Shown piece after piece: positions 1 through 7,535 of a stretch of 36,852 bases of DNA. Below the pieces are notes generated by a model. It made no database searches and had not been told where the DNA came from. It worked only from the letters and a program-made list of their open reading frames with translations. This DNA comes from Candidatus Janibacter merdipullorum (GTDB lineage Bacteria; Actinomycetota; Actinomycetes; Actinomycetales; Dermatophilaceae). The DNA is taken from contig DXAR01000155.1 in the NCBI GenBank assembly GCA_019116945.1, forward strand, positions 1-36,852. The letters run 5' to 3'. Within the stretch, counting starts at the first letter, position 1; each line of letters starts with the position of its first letter. The position numbers and the translations under genes are program-made.

Positions 1-1154
1 GCGTCGAGGTCGCTGCGGCGGACCGTGCTGTCGTCGGCGAAGGGAGTGTCGCCGGTCCCCTGCCGGGGGTCATGCCCCTGGGGCGGGACATCGGTCACGG
101 GTGGCTGGCCGGCCGGAGCGGCCGGCTCACCCGTCGGAGCGGCCGGCTCACCCGTCGGAGCGGCCGGCTGCCCCGTCGGAGCGGGCGGCTGGCCCGTCGG
201 AGCGGGCGGCTGGTCGGGGGTACCCGTGGGGGCGGTCTCGACCGGGCCTGCGTGGCGACCACCAGCCGGTCCGTCGGTGCTCACCGGTCCGGGATCACCC
301 AGCCGACCGGGCTGACCCGGCTGACCGGGGCCAGCATCCGGTGCCATGGGAGCCGCAGCGGGTGTGGCCGCGGGGCCGGCGCCGCGGCCCGGGTCGACGA
401 CGTCGTCGTCACGATCCTCGACATAGCCCTGGTCAGCCGGAAGACCCTCACGGCCCTGGTCGAGCGGGCGGTCCCCGCCGACGCCGGCGACACCATCAGC
501 ACCCCCGTCGGCGCCACCATCAGCGCCCCCGTCGGCACCACCATCAGCACCGTGGTCGGAGCCCCCGTCCGAGGCCCCGTACGCCACCGCGCCTGCACCG
601 GCGACCCCGGCACCGGCGACGGCAGCACCGCGACCGGGCCCGCGGCCAGCCTCGGGCTCCGTCGCCCGGTCCGTGCGGTGGTCCTGACCGAGTCGGTCAC
701 CACCGTCCTCGACGACGTGCCCGTCGCGGCCCGTGGGCACGTCCGGGTCCTTCGCGTCAGCCGCGCGCAGCTGCTCCTGGCGCTGCCGCTCCGCCTCCTC
801 GACGTCGGCGCTCTTGGCGCCGGCCTCGTCCTGGAGGCGCTCCGCCTCGACGCGACGCCGCTCGGCGTCGGCGGCCTCCTGGTCGGCCTGGGCCCGACGA
901 CGGTCGGCCTCGGCGGCGGCGCGGTCGGCCTCCGCCTGCGCCGACCGGGCATCGGCGTCCGTGGCCGCCGCGTCCGCCTGGCGCTCACGGACCTCGCGCT
1001 CCTGCTCTGCTGCCTGAGCCCGCATCTGCTGGGCCTCGGCACGATCCCTCTCGACCTTCTTCTGCTTCGAACCCCGAGCGAGCATCGCCACGAGGCCGAT
1101 GAGCAACAGCACCACGATGATGGCGACGATGATCCAGATCCACTGGTTGTCCAT
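1..1154 (-). CDS. Membrane-anchored coiled-coil/repeat protein, C-terminus cut off by the window edge
   Basis: The minus-strand frame starting with ATG at 1154 reads MDNQWIWIIVAIIVVLLLIG and stays open to base 1, giving at least 384 residues. A GGAGG-type ribosome binding site lies just upstream. Residues 5-25 form one membrane helix followed by basic residues (cytoplasmic side inferred). Residues about 30-115 are rich in Ala, Glu, Arg and Gln and look like a charged coiled coil. After that comes a low-complexity region with repeated DGGA units and, near the window edge, a 7-residue Pro/Thr/Gly repeat (PTGQPPA-like). No catalytic motif is visible. Similar short-anchor proteins occur in Intrasporangiaceae as hypotheticals. 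The function is unknown; a scaffold or envelope role is only a guess. Other open frames across this stretch are composition-driven shadows. Confidence 0.75.
   Translation of the reverse strand, partial: MDNQWIWIIVAIIVVLLLIGLVAMLARGSKQKKVERDRAEAQQMRAQAAEQEREVRERQADAAATDADARSAQAEADRAAAEADRRRAQADQEAADAERRRVEAERLQDEAGAKSADVEEAERQRQEQLRAADAKDPDVPTGRDGHVVEDGGDRLGQDHRTDRATEPEAGRGPGRGAAVAGAGVAGAGAVAYGASDGGSDHGADGGADGGADGGADGGADGVAGVGGDRPLDQGREGLPADQGYVEDRDDDVVDPGRGAGPAATPAAAPMAPDAGPGQPGQPGRLGDPGPVSTDGPAGGRHAGPVETAPTGTPDQPPAPTGQPPAPTGQPAAPTGEPAAPTGEPAAPAGQPPVTDVPPQGHDPRQGTGDTPFADDSTVRRSDLD
114..218 (-). repeat. Five tandem 21-bp repeats inside the partial membrane protein
   Basis: Five head-to-tail 21-bp units start at 114, 135, 156, 177 and 198, each beginning CGGAGCGG. 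They encode a seven-residue unit of the form P-T-G-E/Q-P-A/P-A/P in the minus-strand gene. The unit length is a multiple of three, so gain or loss of units would keep the frame. The first two units are identical and the later ones diverge. Confidence 0.85.
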
Positions 1155-1289
1155 GGAGCTTCCTCCTTCGCGGAGGCGGCCGTGGTCACGACCGCTCGGG
1201 CACCACGGTATGGGGATCACACCGGTATGCCACTCGAAACGCTCCGGTCAATCGTGAAGGCCCCGATCGCGGGCCCTGCGGAGACACGA

Positions 1290-1378
1290 GGACACCCCGC
1301 GTACCTGGAAGAGCTCACCTACCCTTGCTGCATTCCTGCCCTGGGGGAGTTCGGCGAGGTACCACCACGCGGGGTGCC
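1290..1378 (-). ncRNA. ffs: Signal recognition particle RNA, small bacterial type
   Basis: Read on the minus strand this stretch contains the conserved SRP helix-8 segment: CCCCCAGGGCAGGAATGCAG, followed by CAAGGGTAGGTGAGC. Closing strands CACCCCGCG near 1369-1377 and CGCGGGGTG near 1292-1301 pair to form the terminal stem. The length of about 90 nt fits the small SRP RNA of actinobacteria that lacks the Alu domain. It binds Ffh for co-translational targeting of membrane proteins. It lies downstream of tRNA-Ser(GGA), separated by a terminator hairpin and its own likely promoter. The ends are estimated from the stem and may be off by a few bases. Confidence 0.9.
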
Positions 1379-1386
1379 GATCGCCG

Positions 1387-1392
1387 AGTCTA
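1387..1392 (-). promoter_or_regulatory. Probable -10 element of the SRP RNA gene
   Basis: Minus-strand TAGACT ends 8-9 nt before the predicted RNA 5' end at about 1378. It sits between the tRNA terminator and the RNA, where a promoter is expected. No convincing -35 hexamer is visible. Confidence 0.45.
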
Positions 1393-1434
1393 CGGGTCCT
1401 CCCACCGCCCACCAAAGCGGCCCGTGCAACGACG

Positions 1435-1462
1435 AGGGCCCCGGTCATCCGACCGGGGCCCT
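1435..1462 (-). terminator. Hairpin terminator downstream of tRNA-Ser(GGA)
   Basis: GGGCCCCGGTC (1436-1446) pairs perfectly with GACCGGGGCCC (1451-1461) around a 4-nt loop, and the flanking A-T pair extends it. It lies immediately 3' of the tRNA on the minus strand. There is no U-tract, as is usual in high-GC actinobacteria. Confidence 0.65.
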
Positions 1463-1466
1463 TCTC

Positions 1467-1554
1467 TGGCGGAGGATAGGGGATTCGAACCCCTGAGAGC
1501 TTTCACTCAACTCGCTTTCCAAGCGAGCGCACTAGGCCACTATGCGAATCCTCC
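1467..1554 (-). tRNA. tRNA-Ser(GGA), CCA encoded
   Basis: The minus-strand transcript begins GGAGGAT and ends ATCCTCC-G-CCA, giving a 7-bp acceptor stem. The T-arm carries GGTTCGAATCC. The anticodon stem-loop CTCGCTTGGAAAGCGAG places GGA in the anticodon, reading UCC/UCU serine codons. The long variable arm fits a class II serine tRNA. The 3' CCA is genomically encoded (1467-1469). Confidence 0.95.
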
Positions 1555-1629
1555 GCGGGAGAGGCTACCCGAGCGTCTCGCCACCTCGAAATCGGGCGGA
1601 TTTCACCCCTTCGACACCTGTCGGAGACG

Positions 1630-2094
1630 ATGACGCACATGCTCCCCTCCCCTCGCCGCCTCTTCATCACCGTCGCGACTGCCGAGGCGGTGACATGGAC
1701 GCTGCTCCTCTTCGGCATGTTCCTCAAGTACGTCACCGAGACCACCGAGCTCGGCGTGCGGATCGGCGGCATGCTCCACGGGATCGTCTTCATCGCCTAC
1801 GTCCTCGTGAGCGTCATCGTCTGGGTCGACCAGAAGTGGCCGGCGAAGCAGGGCATCATCACGCTCGCCTCCGCCGTCCCCCCGCTCCTCACGTTGTGGA
1901 CCGAGCGGTGGCTCGACCGTGATGGCCACCTCGCCTCCCAGTGGCGCCTCACGACGAAGGGGGCCGCCGCCACCTCTCCCGAGAAGCTCGTCTCCGCAGC
2001 CCTCCGTCGCCCCCTCCCGGCCGCACTCGTCCTCCTCCTGGCCGTCGGCGTCCTCACCGGGCTCGCCCTGCTCGTCGGGCCCCCGGTCGGCTGA
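1630..2094 (+). CDS. DUF3817 integral membrane protein
   Basis: A 154-residue protein with hydrophobic segments near residues 9-30, 42-64, 72-92 and 127-150. The order and the sequence around GGMLHGIVFIAYVL and DQKW match the DUF3817 family of small actinobacterial integral membrane proteins, whose function is not established. Two starts are possible. ATG 1630 has GGAG only 3 nt upstream, while the in-frame ATG 1639 sits 12 nt after the same GGAG, so translation could begin at the fourth residue. The stop is followed 3 nt later by the AEC permease start, suggesting coupled translation. Confidence 0.75.
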   Translation: MTHMLPSPRRLFITVATAEAVTWTLLLFGMFLKYVTETTELGVRIGGMLHGIVFIAYVLVSVIVWVDQKWPAKQGIITLASAVPPLLTLWTERWLDRDGHLASQWRLTTKGAAATSPEKLVSAALRRPLPAALVLLLAVGVLTGLALLVGPPVG

Positions 2095-2097
2095 CGC

Positions 2098-3021
2098 ATG
2101 GGCGGAGTGCTGCTCGGCTTCACGACGATCGGGGCGGTCATCGCCCTGGGCGCCCTGCTGGCGCACCTCGAGATCGTCGACATCTCCGCCCAGATCCTCC
2201 TCTCGCGGCTGGCCTTCTTCGTCGGCTCCCCCGCCCTCATGGTCATGACCATCGGTGAGGCGGATGTCCACGAGGTGCTCTCCCGCAACCTCGTCGCCTC
2301 TGCCGTGGCCGTGCTCGTCACGGGTGCGCTGTACCTCGCCGGCGCCCGCTGGCTCTGGCACCACGAGGTGCCCGAGGCGGTCATCGGGACCCTGACCGCG
2401 ACCTATGTCAACGCCGGCAACCTCGGCATCCCCATCGCGGCATACGTCCTCGGCGACGCCGCCCTCGTCGCCCCGACACTGCTCATGCAGATGCTCGTCC
2501 TCCAGCCCCTGGCCACCGGCATCCTCGACCGCCACACGCGGGGCACCCCACGCGGCATCGGTCGCAGCCTGCTGCAGGTGGTGGGCAACCCGCTCACCGC
2601 CGGATCGCTCGTCGGTCTCCTCCTCGCCCTCACGGGGTGGCGCCTGCCCACCTTCGTGGCCAACCCCGTCGGCCTCCTCGCCGACCTCGCCGTCCCCGGG
2701 ATGCTCCTCGCCTACGGGATCGCGCTGCGGCTCGGTCCCGGCTTCGGTGGTGAGGGAGCCCTGGGTGAGGTCCTCTCGGCGAGCAGCCTCAAGCTCGCCG
2801 TACAACCCGCGGTCGCCTGGTTCGTCGCGCACTGGCTGCTCGGCGTGGACGGGACCGCCCTCTTCGCCATCGTCGTCACGTCGGCGCTGCCCACGGCGCA
2901 GAACATCTTCGTCCACGCCACGCGCTACGGCCGCGGGCAGACGATGGCCCGGGACACGATCCTCCTGACGACGATGGGCTCGGTGCCGGTGATCCTCCTC
3001 ATCGCGGTCCTCCTCGGGTGA
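2098..3021 (+). CDS. AEC-family (auxin efflux carrier-like) permease
   Basis: A 307-residue, very hydrophobic protein with about ten transmembrane segments in two halves. The segment TLTATYVNAGNLGIPIAAYVLG, with its Asn-Ala-Gly-Asn-Leu-Gly-Ile-Pro core at about residues 103-110, is the signature of the Mem_trans/AEC superfamily, as is the C-terminal stretch TSALPTAQNIFVHATRYG. Family members export organic anions such as malate, or auxin in plants; the substrate here cannot be read from sequence. The start lies 3 nt after the DUF3817 stop, so the two genes probably form an operon. Confidence 0.85.
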   Translation: MGGVLLGFTTIGAVIALGALLAHLEIVDISAQILLSRLAFFVGSPALMVMTIGEADVHEVLSRNLVASAVAVLVTGALYLAGARWLWHHEVPEAVIGTLTATYVNAGNLGIPIAAYVLGDAALVAPTLLMQMLVLQPLATGILDRHTRGTPRGIGRSLLQVVGNPLTAGSLVGLLLALTGWRLPTFVANPVGLLADLAVPGMLLAYGIALRLGPGFGGEGALGEVLSASSLKLAVQPAVAWFVAHWLLGVDGTALFAIVVTSALPTAQNIFVHATRYGRGQTMARDTILLTTMGSVPVILLIAVLLG

Positions 3022-3082
3022 GCAGGTGTCAAGAGTCGGTCACAAGCCCCGCACCAGTGCGGCTCGGGGCGAAGGCCCCTCC

Positions 3083-3088
3083 TATCGT
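3083..3088 (+). promoter_or_regulatory. -10 element TATCGT, leaderless promoter
   Basis: TATCGT ends exactly 6 nt before the GTG at 3095, so transcription would begin at or next to the start codon. No Shine-Dalgarno precedes the GTG. This matches the TANNNT-N6-start pattern seen at several other genes in the window. Confidence 0.5.
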
Positions 3089-3094
3089 GGCCGG

Positions 3095-3394
3095 GTGATC
3101 TTCCAGTCCGTCGGCGACGCCCGCCCCTACCCCGACCACGGTCGGAGCACCCCCCGCGACTGGGCCGACGTGCCGCCGCGCGCCGTCCGCCTCGAGCAGC
3201 TGACGACGACGAAGAGCTCGCTCAACCTCCACGACCTCCTCGCCGAGGACTCGACCTTCTACGGCGACCTCTTCCCCCACGTCGTCCAGTGGCAGGGACG
3301 CATGTACCTCGAGGACGGTCTGCACCGGGCCCTCCGCGCTGCCCTCCAGCAGCGACAGACCCTCCACGCGCGAGTGCTCGAGCTGGCCAGCTGA
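3095..3394 (+). CDS. Small conserved actinobacterial protein (VapB-family annotated type)
   Basis: A 99-residue protein when started at GTG 3095. An upstream in-frame start at 3026 would add 23 residues of poor composition. The motif VIFQSVGDARPYPDHG and the later DLLAEDSTFYGDLFPHVVQW and LEDGLHRALRAALQQR are well conserved among actinobacteria. From memory, such proteins are often labelled VapB-family antitoxins, but no PIN-domain toxin is present next to it. Its constant neighbour is a LytR C-terminal-domain protein, found here 4 nt downstream. The GTG start is favoured by a TATCGT -10 element placed for leaderless expression. The function is not established. Confidence 0.7.
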   Translation: MIFQSVGDARPYPDHGRSTPRDWADVPPRAVRLEQLTTTKSSLNLHDLLAEDSTFYGDLFPHVVQWQGRMYLEDGLHRALRAALQQRQTLHARVLELAS

Positions 3395-3398
3395 GACC

Positions 3399-3899
3399 AT
3401 GTCCGAGGAGCACTACGGCCGATCGACCGAGGCGCGGGCACGCCGCCGTCGTGCGGTCATCACCGTCGGCCTCGCGCTGCTCATGGTCTTCTTCGCCGGC
3501 TGGTACTCGATGAGCTACATCCGAGCCGACGAGGCCTCCCGATCGGCGACGAGCTCCAGCACGTCCGAGCCCCCGGCGTGCGACCTCGACCCCTCCCAGG
3601 TGGAGGTCAACGTCTACAACGCCACCGACCGGGAGGGACTGGCCGGTCGGGTCGCCGGCGACCTCAAGAAGCGTGGCTTCGTCGTGCGCACCGTCGCCAA
3701 CGACCCCAAGCAGGTCGAGGTCACCGGGCGGGGTCAGCTGCGGCACGGCCCGAACGGGTCGCAGGGATCTCAGCTCGTCGCCCGGCACGTGGGGACCGTC
3801 GAGGACGACCCCGACGACCGGGAGCGGGCCGCCGTGGACCTGGTGCTCGGACCCGACTACCAGCACCTCGTGGACGAGGACCGGGCGAAGGCCTGCTGA
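3399..3899 (+). CDS. LytR C-terminal domain protein, single membrane anchor
   Basis: A 166-residue protein. Arg-rich residues 8-18 precede one transmembrane segment at about 19-38, then a Ser-rich linker, then an extracytoplasmic domain from about residue 55 with VEVNVYNATDREGLAGRVAGDLKKRGF, typical of the LytR_C fold. That domain occurs at the end of LCP wall-polymer ligases or alone, as here, and is thought to act in envelope assembly; a catalytic role is not expected. The gene lies 4 nt after the preceding small gene, implying co-transcription. It converges on the lipoprotein gene with only 9 nt between stops. Confidence 0.85.
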   Translation: MSEEHYGRSTEARARRRRAVITVGLALLMVFFAGWYSMSYIRADEASRSATSSSTSEPPACDLDPSQVEVNVYNATDREGLAGRVAGDLKKRGFVVRTVANDPKQVEVTGRGQLRHGPNGSQGSQLVARHVGTVEDDPDDRERAAVDLVLGPDYQHLVDEDRAKAC

Positions 3900-3908
3900 G
3901 GCGAGCGG

Positions 3909-4274
3909 TCAGGGTCGGGTCGAGCTCAGCTCGACCTTGTCGTCACCGACGACATCGCACGTGATCGTCGTGTCGGCCTCGGTGAAGCTCTCCCCCTCGG
4001 TGCAGGTCGCCGTCGTGCTGCCGGCCTCGATCTCCGCCTCACCGCCGGCCTCAGCCGAGATCAGCTGGATGCGGTCCGAGACAGCACCATCGTTCTCCGT
4101 CCCCTCGCTGGCGGCATAGGGGCGCGGGAACTCCTGGATCTTGTCGCCCTGGATCTCGATCTCGCAGTTGTTCTTCGTGTCGCACGTCGCGCTGTAAGTG
4201 TCGCACGCGGCGAGGGGAACGGTCAGTGCGGCGATGGCGGAGAGGCTGAGGATGGCTCGGGCAGGTCGGCGCAT
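3909..4274 (-). CDS. Small secreted lipoprotein, function unknown
   Basis: A 121-residue protein from ATG 4274, with GGAG two bases upstream in the message. The N-terminus MRRPARAILSLSAIAALTVPL followed by the lipobox LAAC marks a signal peptidase II substrate with lipidation at Cys24. The mature part contains further Cys residues that could form disulfides (YSATCDTKNNC, then TATC and ITC near the end). No named domain is certain; the C-terminal TCTEG...ITCDV arrangement recalls small actinobacterial secreted domains such as DUF4333, but weakly. It lies 35 nt downstream of namZ and may be co-transcribed with it. A longer frame running upstream is a shadow of namZ. Confidence 0.75.
   Translation of the reverse strand: MRRPARAILSLSAIAALTVPLAACDTYSATCDTKNNCEIEIQGDKIQEFPRPYAASEGTENDGAVSDRIQLISAEAGGEAEIEAGSTTATCTEGESFTEADTTITCDVVGDDKVELSSTRP
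3918..3936. terminator. Possible bidirectional terminator between convergent genes
   Basis: GGTCGAGC (3918-3925) and GCTCGACC (3929-3936) form a perfect 8-bp stem with a 3-nt loop. It overlaps the last codons of the lipoprotein gene, where both convergent transcripts must end. There is no U-tract. Confidence 0.4.
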
Positions 4275-4309
4275 GACTCCAGAAAACCAGATTCTCGCGG
4301 TGAAGGCAG

Positions 4310-5605
4310 TCAGCGGTACCGCAGGTGTCGCCGGCGACGCCGCTCGAAGGCCCGCAGCTCGCTCGACCAGGCCGCGACCACCTCGTCCGCATCCGCGCCA
4401 CCGTCGATCATCGTGCGCAGTCGATCCGACCCGGTGAGCTTGTCGATCCAGAAGGGCCGCTTCTCGTCCCAGTCGTCCTCCCGCCAGGCGAACTTCGGGT
4501 AGAGGTCGTGGGCGGCGACGAGCATCTCGACCCCGACCCGGACCCCGTCGACCCGGTCCGGATCGGTGAGATGCACCTGGACACCCCCGCAGGTCTTCGT
4601 CTCGTGCTTGCCGAAGGTCGGCACGAAGTAGGCCTCCCGGAAGGCGACACCCGGGATCCGCCGCTCCTCGAGCCGCGTCGCCCACCGGTGATCGACGAAG
4701 GGAGCACCGATGAGCTCGAAGGGGCGGGCCGTCCCGCGGCCCTCGGAGAGGTTCGTCCCCTCGAACATCCCGGTGCCGGGGTAGAGGAGGGCGGTGTCCG
4801 CGGTCGGCATGTTGGGGCTCGGCGGAGTCCAGGGCAGTCCCGTCTCCGCGAAGATCGAGGACCGCCGCCACCCACGGCACTCGACGACGTGCAGCTCGGC
4901 CAGGCGCAGCCCTTCGTCATCGGGGAGGAAGTGGGTGTCCGCGTAGTCGGCCACCTCGCCCACCGTCATGCCGTGCGCCTGAACGATCGCCTCCGCCCCG
5001 ACGCCGGAGGTGTACGGCTCGGTCATCATCGGCCCCCGGGCCCGGCCACCGAGGGGATTCGGGCGGTCGAGGACGACGAAGCGCGCCCTGGTCCGGGCGG
5101 CGGCCCGCATGGCCGTGTACATCGTCCAGATGTAGGTGTAGAAGCGGGCGCCCACGTCCTGGATGTCGAAGACGAGGGTCTCCACTCCCGCCTCGGTGAG
5201 CATGCGCTCCATCGCGTCCGCATCTGCGCCGTAGGCGTCGTAGACGGTGAGCCCGGTCCGCGGGTCGGTGAAGGTGTCCTCCGACTCCCCCGCCTGGGCG
5301 GTGCCGCGGAAGCCGTGCTCGGGACCGAAGACCCCGACGATCTCCACCGCCCCGGACTCGTGCATCTCGTCGACGATCGAGCGCAGGCTGTCGGAGAGCA
5401 CGCCGGTCGGGTTGGTGATGACCCCGACCTTCTGCCCGGCCAGCTCGGACCAGCCGTCCGCGGCGGCGAGGTCGGCCCCGGTGCGGACACCACGACCACG
5501 GCCCGGCCCGCCCTGCGCAGCGTCGGCTGCGCCGGTGCCGAGCCCACTCGCGACGGCGGCACCCGAGGCGCCCGCGAGGAAATGACGGCGGCGGAGACTG
5601 GTCAT
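4310..5605 (-). CDS. namZ: Exo-beta-N-acetylmuramidase NamZ (DUF1343, GH171)
   Basis: A 431-residue protein beginning with a twin-arginine-type signal (RRRHFLAG, then a hydrophobic Ala/Gly stretch ending near residue 30). The mature enzyme shows the DUF1343/GH171 hallmarks: GVFGPEHGFRG (93-101, with the acidic residue of PEHG considered catalytic), DIQDVGARFYTY (147-158), VLDRPNPLGG and the conserved PSPNMPT and NLSEGRGT segments. Family members release MurNAc from the non-reducing end of peptidoglycan chains. The gene starts 9 nt after the nagZ stop with GAGGGG as ribosome binding site, so the two are one operon. NagZ plus NamZ would strip GlcNAc and MurNAc alternately, a pairing known in Bacillus subtilis. 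Export of both outside the cell is inferred from the signals. Confidence 0.9.
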   Translation of the reverse strand: MTSLRRRHFLAGASGAAVASGLGTGAADAAQGGPGRGRGVRTGADLAAADGWSELAGQKVGVITNPTGVLSDSLRSIVDEMHESGAVEIVGVFGPEHGFRGTAQAGESEDTFTDPRTGLTVYDAYGADADAMERMLTEAGVETLVFDIQDVGARFYTYIWTMYTAMRAAARTRARFVVLDRPNPLGGRARGPMMTEPYTSGVGAEAIVQAHGMTVGEVADYADTHFLPDDEGLRLAELHVVECRGWRRSSIFAETGLPWTPPSPNMPTADTALLYPGTGMFEGTNLSEGRGTARPFELIGAPFVDHRWATRLEERRIPGVAFREAYFVPTFGKHETKTCGGVQVHLTDPDRVDGVRVGVEMLVAAHDLYPKFAWREDDWDEKRPFWIDKLTGSDRLRTMIDGGADADEVVAAWSSELRAFERRRRRHLRYR

Positions 5606-5614
5606 CGCCGCCCC

Positions 5615-7411
5615 TCAGCCCGTCAGCCCGTGGCCGAAGGGGTAGAGCACGGTGTCCGGGTCGTCCGCACTCGGGATGTCCACGGGCAGCGTGCCCCGGG
5701 GCGGCACCTCACCGAGGAGGACGCGGGCGGCCGCAGCCATGGCCACGTCACCGTCGGAGTAGGTCGCCAGGTAGGTCGGGGCGTCCGGGAACTCGGAGAT
5801 GTCGTAGGGGTCGCGGACCGCGAGGACGACGACCGTCGCGCCGGTCGCGAGGAGGTCCCGCACGAGCTTGCGCTGGCCGCCGTACTGGTCGGTGGCCCGG
5901 TCATTGGCCTTCATCGTCGTGACGATGACCGTATCGGCACCCTCGGCGTCCTTGACGGCGGCGGCGATCTCGGTCGACGTGGGTGCGTCACCCGTGACGG
6001 TGGTGCTCGTCCGGGCGCCGGCCTCCTCCATCGCCGTGGCCAAGGCCGTGAGCGTCGACTCGCCGTACCCGGTGAGGTGCACCGACGTCCCCTTCGGGGC
6101 CAACGGCACGACGTCGTCGTCGTTGGTAACGAGGGTCGTCGTGCGGTCGGTGACCTCGTCGGCGACGGCGAGGTGCTGGGGGGTGCCGACGATCGAGTCG
6201 AGGGAGTCCGGGTCGCCGTAGGGGTCGTCGACGAGGCCGCGGCGGTACTTCACGGTGAGCACGCGGCGGATCTTCTCGTCGAGGAAACGTTGCGAGATCG
6301 TCCCGTCGTCGAGCGCCGCGCGGATGGCGGCGATCGCCTCGTCGATCGCGGGCGTCATGAGGAGCAGGTCGGCGCCGGCCGTGAGGGCGCGGACGGCGAC
6401 CTCGCCGTCGCTGTACTTCTCCCGCACGCCCTCCATGCGGAGGGCATCGGTGATGACCACTCCGTCGTAACCGAGCTCCTCGCGGAGCAGCCCGGTGATG
6501 ACCGGCTTGCTCAGGGTCGCCGGGTCACCGCTGTCGTCGAGGGCCGGCATGGAGAGGTGCGCCGTCATGATCATGTCGATCCCCGCGCGGATCGCCGCCT
6601 TGAAGGGGGGCGCGTCCAGCCGCGCCCACTCCGCCTTCGAGTGGGTGATGATCGGAAAGCCCACGTGGCTGTCGGTCGCGGTGTCCCCGTGCCCCGGGAA
6701 GTGCTTGGCCGCCGCCGAGACGAGCCCCTCCCCCTGGTAGCCCTCGACCTGGGCGCTGGCGAGCGTCGCGGCCAGGGTGGGGTCGGAGGAGAAGGAACGG
6801 GTGCCGATGACCGGGTTGAGCGGGTTGACGTTGACGTCGCACACCGGCGCGAAGTCCATCGAGATGCCCATGGCGCGCAGCTCCTGGCCGGTGATGACCG
6901 CGGCGCGGCGGGCATCGTCGGCGCTGCGCCCCGCGCCCAGGGCCATCGAGCCGGGGAACTGCGTGGCCGGCGGCCCGATCCGCGTGACCGGTCCCTGCTC
7001 CTGGTCGACGGAGATCGTCAGCGGGATCTTGGGGCTGCGACCCTTCCGGTCGCGGAGCGCCGCCTTCTGCAGGCCGTTGGACAGGGCGGTGATCTGCTCA
7101 GGGTCCTCGACGCTGTCGGTCCAGGCGAAGTAGCAGACGCCCCCGAGGTGGTACTTGCGGATGACCTCGGCGGGAGTGGCCACCCCGTAGAGGGTGACGT
7201 TCTCGTCGTCCGCGGTGTCCGCGCTCGCCCCGTGGACGTGCTGGATGAAGAGTTGCCCGATCTTCTCCTCGAGGCTCATCCGGCGAAGGGTGGAGGTCAC
7301 CCACCCGTGTTCGCCCGCCGTGCTTCCGTGGGCGGGCATCGCCGCGCCGGCGAGCACTGCGGCAGCGCCTCCGGCGAGGGTGGTTCGACGGGACGGACGG
7401 AACCCGGACAT
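5615..7411 (-). CDS. nagZ: Exported beta-N-acetylglucosaminidase NagZ (GH3)
   Basis: A 598-residue two-domain GH3 enzyme. The N-terminus SRRTTLAGG followed by an Ala-rich hydrophobic segment is a twin-arginine-like signal. The NagZ signature KHFPGHGDTATDSH lies at 236-249 and supplies the His-Asp acid/base, and GVVITDALRM carries the nucleophile Asp322. SVDQEQGPVTRI is the conserved substrate-site segment. A second alpha/beta domain follows from about residue 380, as in Bacillus NagZ and unlike the short E. coli enzyme. It removes non-reducing GlcNAc from muropeptides or wall fragments. A strong AGGAGG lies 4 nt before ATG 7411. It is the first gene of the nagZ-namZ operon. Confidence 0.92.
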   Translation of the reverse strand: MSGFRPSRRTTLAGGAAAVLAGAAMPAHGSTAGEHGWVTSTLRRMSLEEKIGQLFIQHVHGASADTADDENVTLYGVATPAEVIRKYHLGGVCYFAWTDSVEDPEQITALSNGLQKAALRDRKGRSPKIPLTISVDQEQGPVTRIGPPATQFPGSMALGAGRSADDARRAAVITGQELRAMGISMDFAPVCDVNVNPLNPVIGTRSFSSDPTLAATLASAQVEGYQGEGLVSAAAKHFPGHGDTATDSHVGFPIITHSKAEWARLDAPPFKAAIRAGIDMIMTAHLSMPALDDSGDPATLSKPVITGLLREELGYDGVVITDALRMEGVREKYSDGEVAVRALTAGADLLLMTPAIDEAIAAIRAALDDGTISQRFLDEKIRRVLTVKYRRGLVDDPYGDPDSLDSIVGTPQHLAVADEVTDRTTTLVTNDDDVVPLAPKGTSVHLTGYGESTLTALATAMEEAGARTSTTVTGDAPTSTEIAAAVKDAEGADTVIVTTMKANDRATDQYGGQRKLVRDLLATGATVVVLAVRDPYDISEFPDAPTYLATYSDGDVAMAAAARVLLGEVPPRGTLPVDIPSADDPDTVLYPFGHGLTG

Positions 7412-7447
7412 GTCGCCTCCTGCAGGTGGTGCATCGCCTTCGATGGC

Positions 7448-7483
7448 GTTGATCCCTTGAGAATCAACGGTCTTCGCAACCTA
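7448..7483 (-). promoter_or_regulatory. Candidate nagZ promoter and operator dyad
   Basis: On the minus strand TAGGTT (7483-7478) is a -10-like element. Just downstream is a dyad GTTGAT-N9-ATCAAC (7448-7468). A dyad immediately after the transcription start would suit a repressor responding to wall sugars. No regulator gene lies nearby, so the role is inferred from position only. Confidence 0.35.
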
Positions 7484-7535
7484 CGGACCACCCGTGGGGC
7501 CCGCAACCGGAGAGCGCGCGTGGCCGGACGGGCTG

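Noticed and set aside
72-1496. Long plus-strand open frame of 474 codons, and a 302-codon minus frame, over the first 1.2 kb
   Set aside because: Both are low-complexity shadows of the minus-strand gene starting at 1154, whose frame shows a clear membrane anchor and codon-position bias; the plus frame also runs through the SRP RNA and a tRNA.
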